From SpSt-398 sp041752235 (lineage in GTDB: Bacteria > Bacteroidota > Bacteroidia > Chitinophagales > Chitinophagaceae): DNA of 64,000 nt. Location of the stretch: positions 1 through 64,000 of the forward strand of contig JBGSHM010000021.1 in the NCBI GenBank assembly GCA_041752235.1, read 5' to 3'. A program made the position numbers and the translations under genes. A model generated the notes under the pieces. The model ran no database searches. It saw only the letters and a program-made list of their open reading frames with translations, and had not been told where the DNA came from. Shown in pieces: positions 62,990-64,000 of this stretch; position 1 is the first letter of the stretch, and each line of letters begins with the position of its first letter.

Positions 62990-64000
62990 ATGAGAAAGAA
63001 TTACCTCTTATCCTTCGTCCTTTTCTTTTTATTTCATTTTTCTGCTAATGCACAAGTTGTCATCAACGAAGTGTATGGCGGCGGTGGCAACAGCGGTGCC
63101 ACCTACAAGAATGATTTCATTGAATTATACAATAACAGTTCCTCTCCCGTTTCACTGACGGGTTGGTCCATTCAGTATGCGTCTGCTACAGGTACTACCT
63201 GGCAAAAGACAGATCTGACCGGAACCATTCCGGCCAATGGATACTATCTGATCCAGGAAGCACAAGGCGCTGGAGGAACACTTGACCTTCCTACACCGGA
63301 TGTGATCGGCACCATTGCCATGAGTGGAACAGCGGGTAAAGTAGCCCTAGTGAACAATACCACTTTACTTTCCGGTTGCCCGGCAGCGGGAACCTATATC
63401 GACCTGGTAGGGTTTGGCACCACCGCCAATTGTTTTGAAGGAGGTGGACCAACGCCTGCTCCTTCCAACACCAATGCGGTGCAACGCAATCCGATTGGAA
63501 ATGATACACAAAACAACAATACCGATTTTGCGACAGCACTTCCTTCTCCATCCAATTCTTCTACCGGAGGAGGTACCCCTTCCGAAACCGTTTCGGTAGC
63601 GATCGGCACCAATGGAGCCGAGCCTGCCACAAACGGATCATTTACTATCTCGTTGAGTTCGGCTGCACCCGCAGGTGGTATAACGATAACCTATACCCTC
63701 GCAGGTTCTGCCAGCGCAGGCCTTGACTATACTGATCCACAGGCCGGAACAGTGACCATTCCCGAAGGTGGCACCAGCGCCCCCCTCGCGATAAATGTAG
63801 TAGATGATGCTGATGTTGATCCTTCTGAAACAGTTCAGATCACTCTTCAATCTGTTACCGCACCGTATATCCTGGGTACAACCACGGCTACCATTAGCAT
63901 TGCCGATGATGAAGTACCGCCACCCACACCGATCTTTCTTACCCTGGCTCCCTATACCGAGGATTTCAATACCCTGGAAGGAGTAGCTACAACCGGCTCA
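62990..64000 (+). CDS. Lamin-tail/Calx-beta surface protein, 5' part
   Basis: The frame is open from ATG 62990 to the window end (337 codons), so the C-terminus is missing. Signal peptide to SANAQ (about 19). Residues 20-180 form a lamin-tail domain (VVINEVYGGGGN, DFIELYNNS, SLTGWSIQYAS). From about 195 a Calx-beta-like module follows (SVAIGTNGAEPATNGSFTI, VDDADVDPSETVQI). Such proteins usually end in a T9SS sorting domain; that part is not visible. Confidence 0.85.
   Translation, partial: MRKNYLLSFVLFFLFHFSANAQVVINEVYGGGGNSGATYKNDFIELYNNSSSPVSLTGWSIQYASATGTTWQKTDLTGTIPANGYYLIQEAQGAGGTLDLPTPDVIGTIAMSGTAGKVALVNNTTLLSGCPAAGTYIDLVGFGTTANCFEGGGPTPAPSNTNAVQRNPIGNDTQNNNTDFATALPSPSNSSTGGGTPSETVSVAIGTNGAEPATNGSFTISLSSAAPAGGITITYTLAGSASAGLDYTDPQAGTVTIPEGGTSAPLAINVVDDADVDPSETVQITLQSVTAPYILGTTTATISIADDEVPPPTPIFLTLAPYTEDFNTLEGVATTGS

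Overview
The window looks like a chromosomal segment of a member of the Bacteroidota, most likely the Chitinophagaceae. Pointers are a subtilase with a type IX secretion C-terminal sorting domain, the bamD-rpoZ-coaBC-DUF4835-DUF4296 gene order, promoters of the TTTG / TAnnTTTG type, many short lipoproteins, and an MIKMQVIGHLGKD-type SSB. The family call is inference from gene content; no rRNA or tRNA gene was found to anchor it.

Layout. 1-18.4 kb is ordinary chromosome: a long palindrome at the left edge, a Gfo/Idh/MocA oxidoreductase, an MFS transporter, an M14 peptidase, rpsT, the 2-oxoglutarate dehydrogenase E1/E2 pair, an RsmB-type RNA methyltransferase carrying an in-frame palindromic insertion, a T9SS subtilase with a lipoprotein partner, mnmA, a second M14 peptidase and ssb. 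18.4-28.6 kb is an AT-rich integron-like cassette array: a tyrosine recombinase, then about ten small one-gene cassettes, all on the + strand, separated by imperfect palindromes that behave like attC sites. 28.6-33.3 kb continues AT-rich with accessory genes but no clear sites. 33.3-45.6 kb is an accessory stretch of small + strand genes (several VOC/PhnB proteins, TfoX N-domain, SRPBCC, DUF4256, VIT1-like transporter, esterase, dehydrogenase). 45.6-52.8 kb holds four NarL-type response regulators and one histidine kinase. 52.8-64 kb is housekeeping again: scoAB, the bamD-rpoZ-coaBC-DUF4835-DUF4296 operon, an OmpA protein, a polyprenyl synthase, recJ, and the start of a lamin-tail/Calx-beta secreted protein that runs off the end.

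The most interesting system is the cassette array. In each of its first seven cassettes the bases just after the presumed crossover G/TT at the cassette's 5' end are the reverse complement of the left end of the palindrome at that same cassette's 3' end (a 7- to 10-base span: exact in five, with one or two mismatches in the sixth and seventh), while the two ends of one palindrome need not match each other. That covariation is the signature of integron cassettes. The neighbouring recombinase has all tyrosine-recombinase catalytic residues but lacks the extra segment that defines IntI, lies in the same orientation as the cassettes, and is cut by an in-frame ochre codon after its N-terminal domain. 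Cassettes decay with distance from the recombinase. Most cassette products are small lipoproteins or exported proteins of unknown function.

A second theme is a wealth of short-word palindromes between genes (and once inside a gene), belonging to several families, some overlapping stop codons or sitting where terminators would be.
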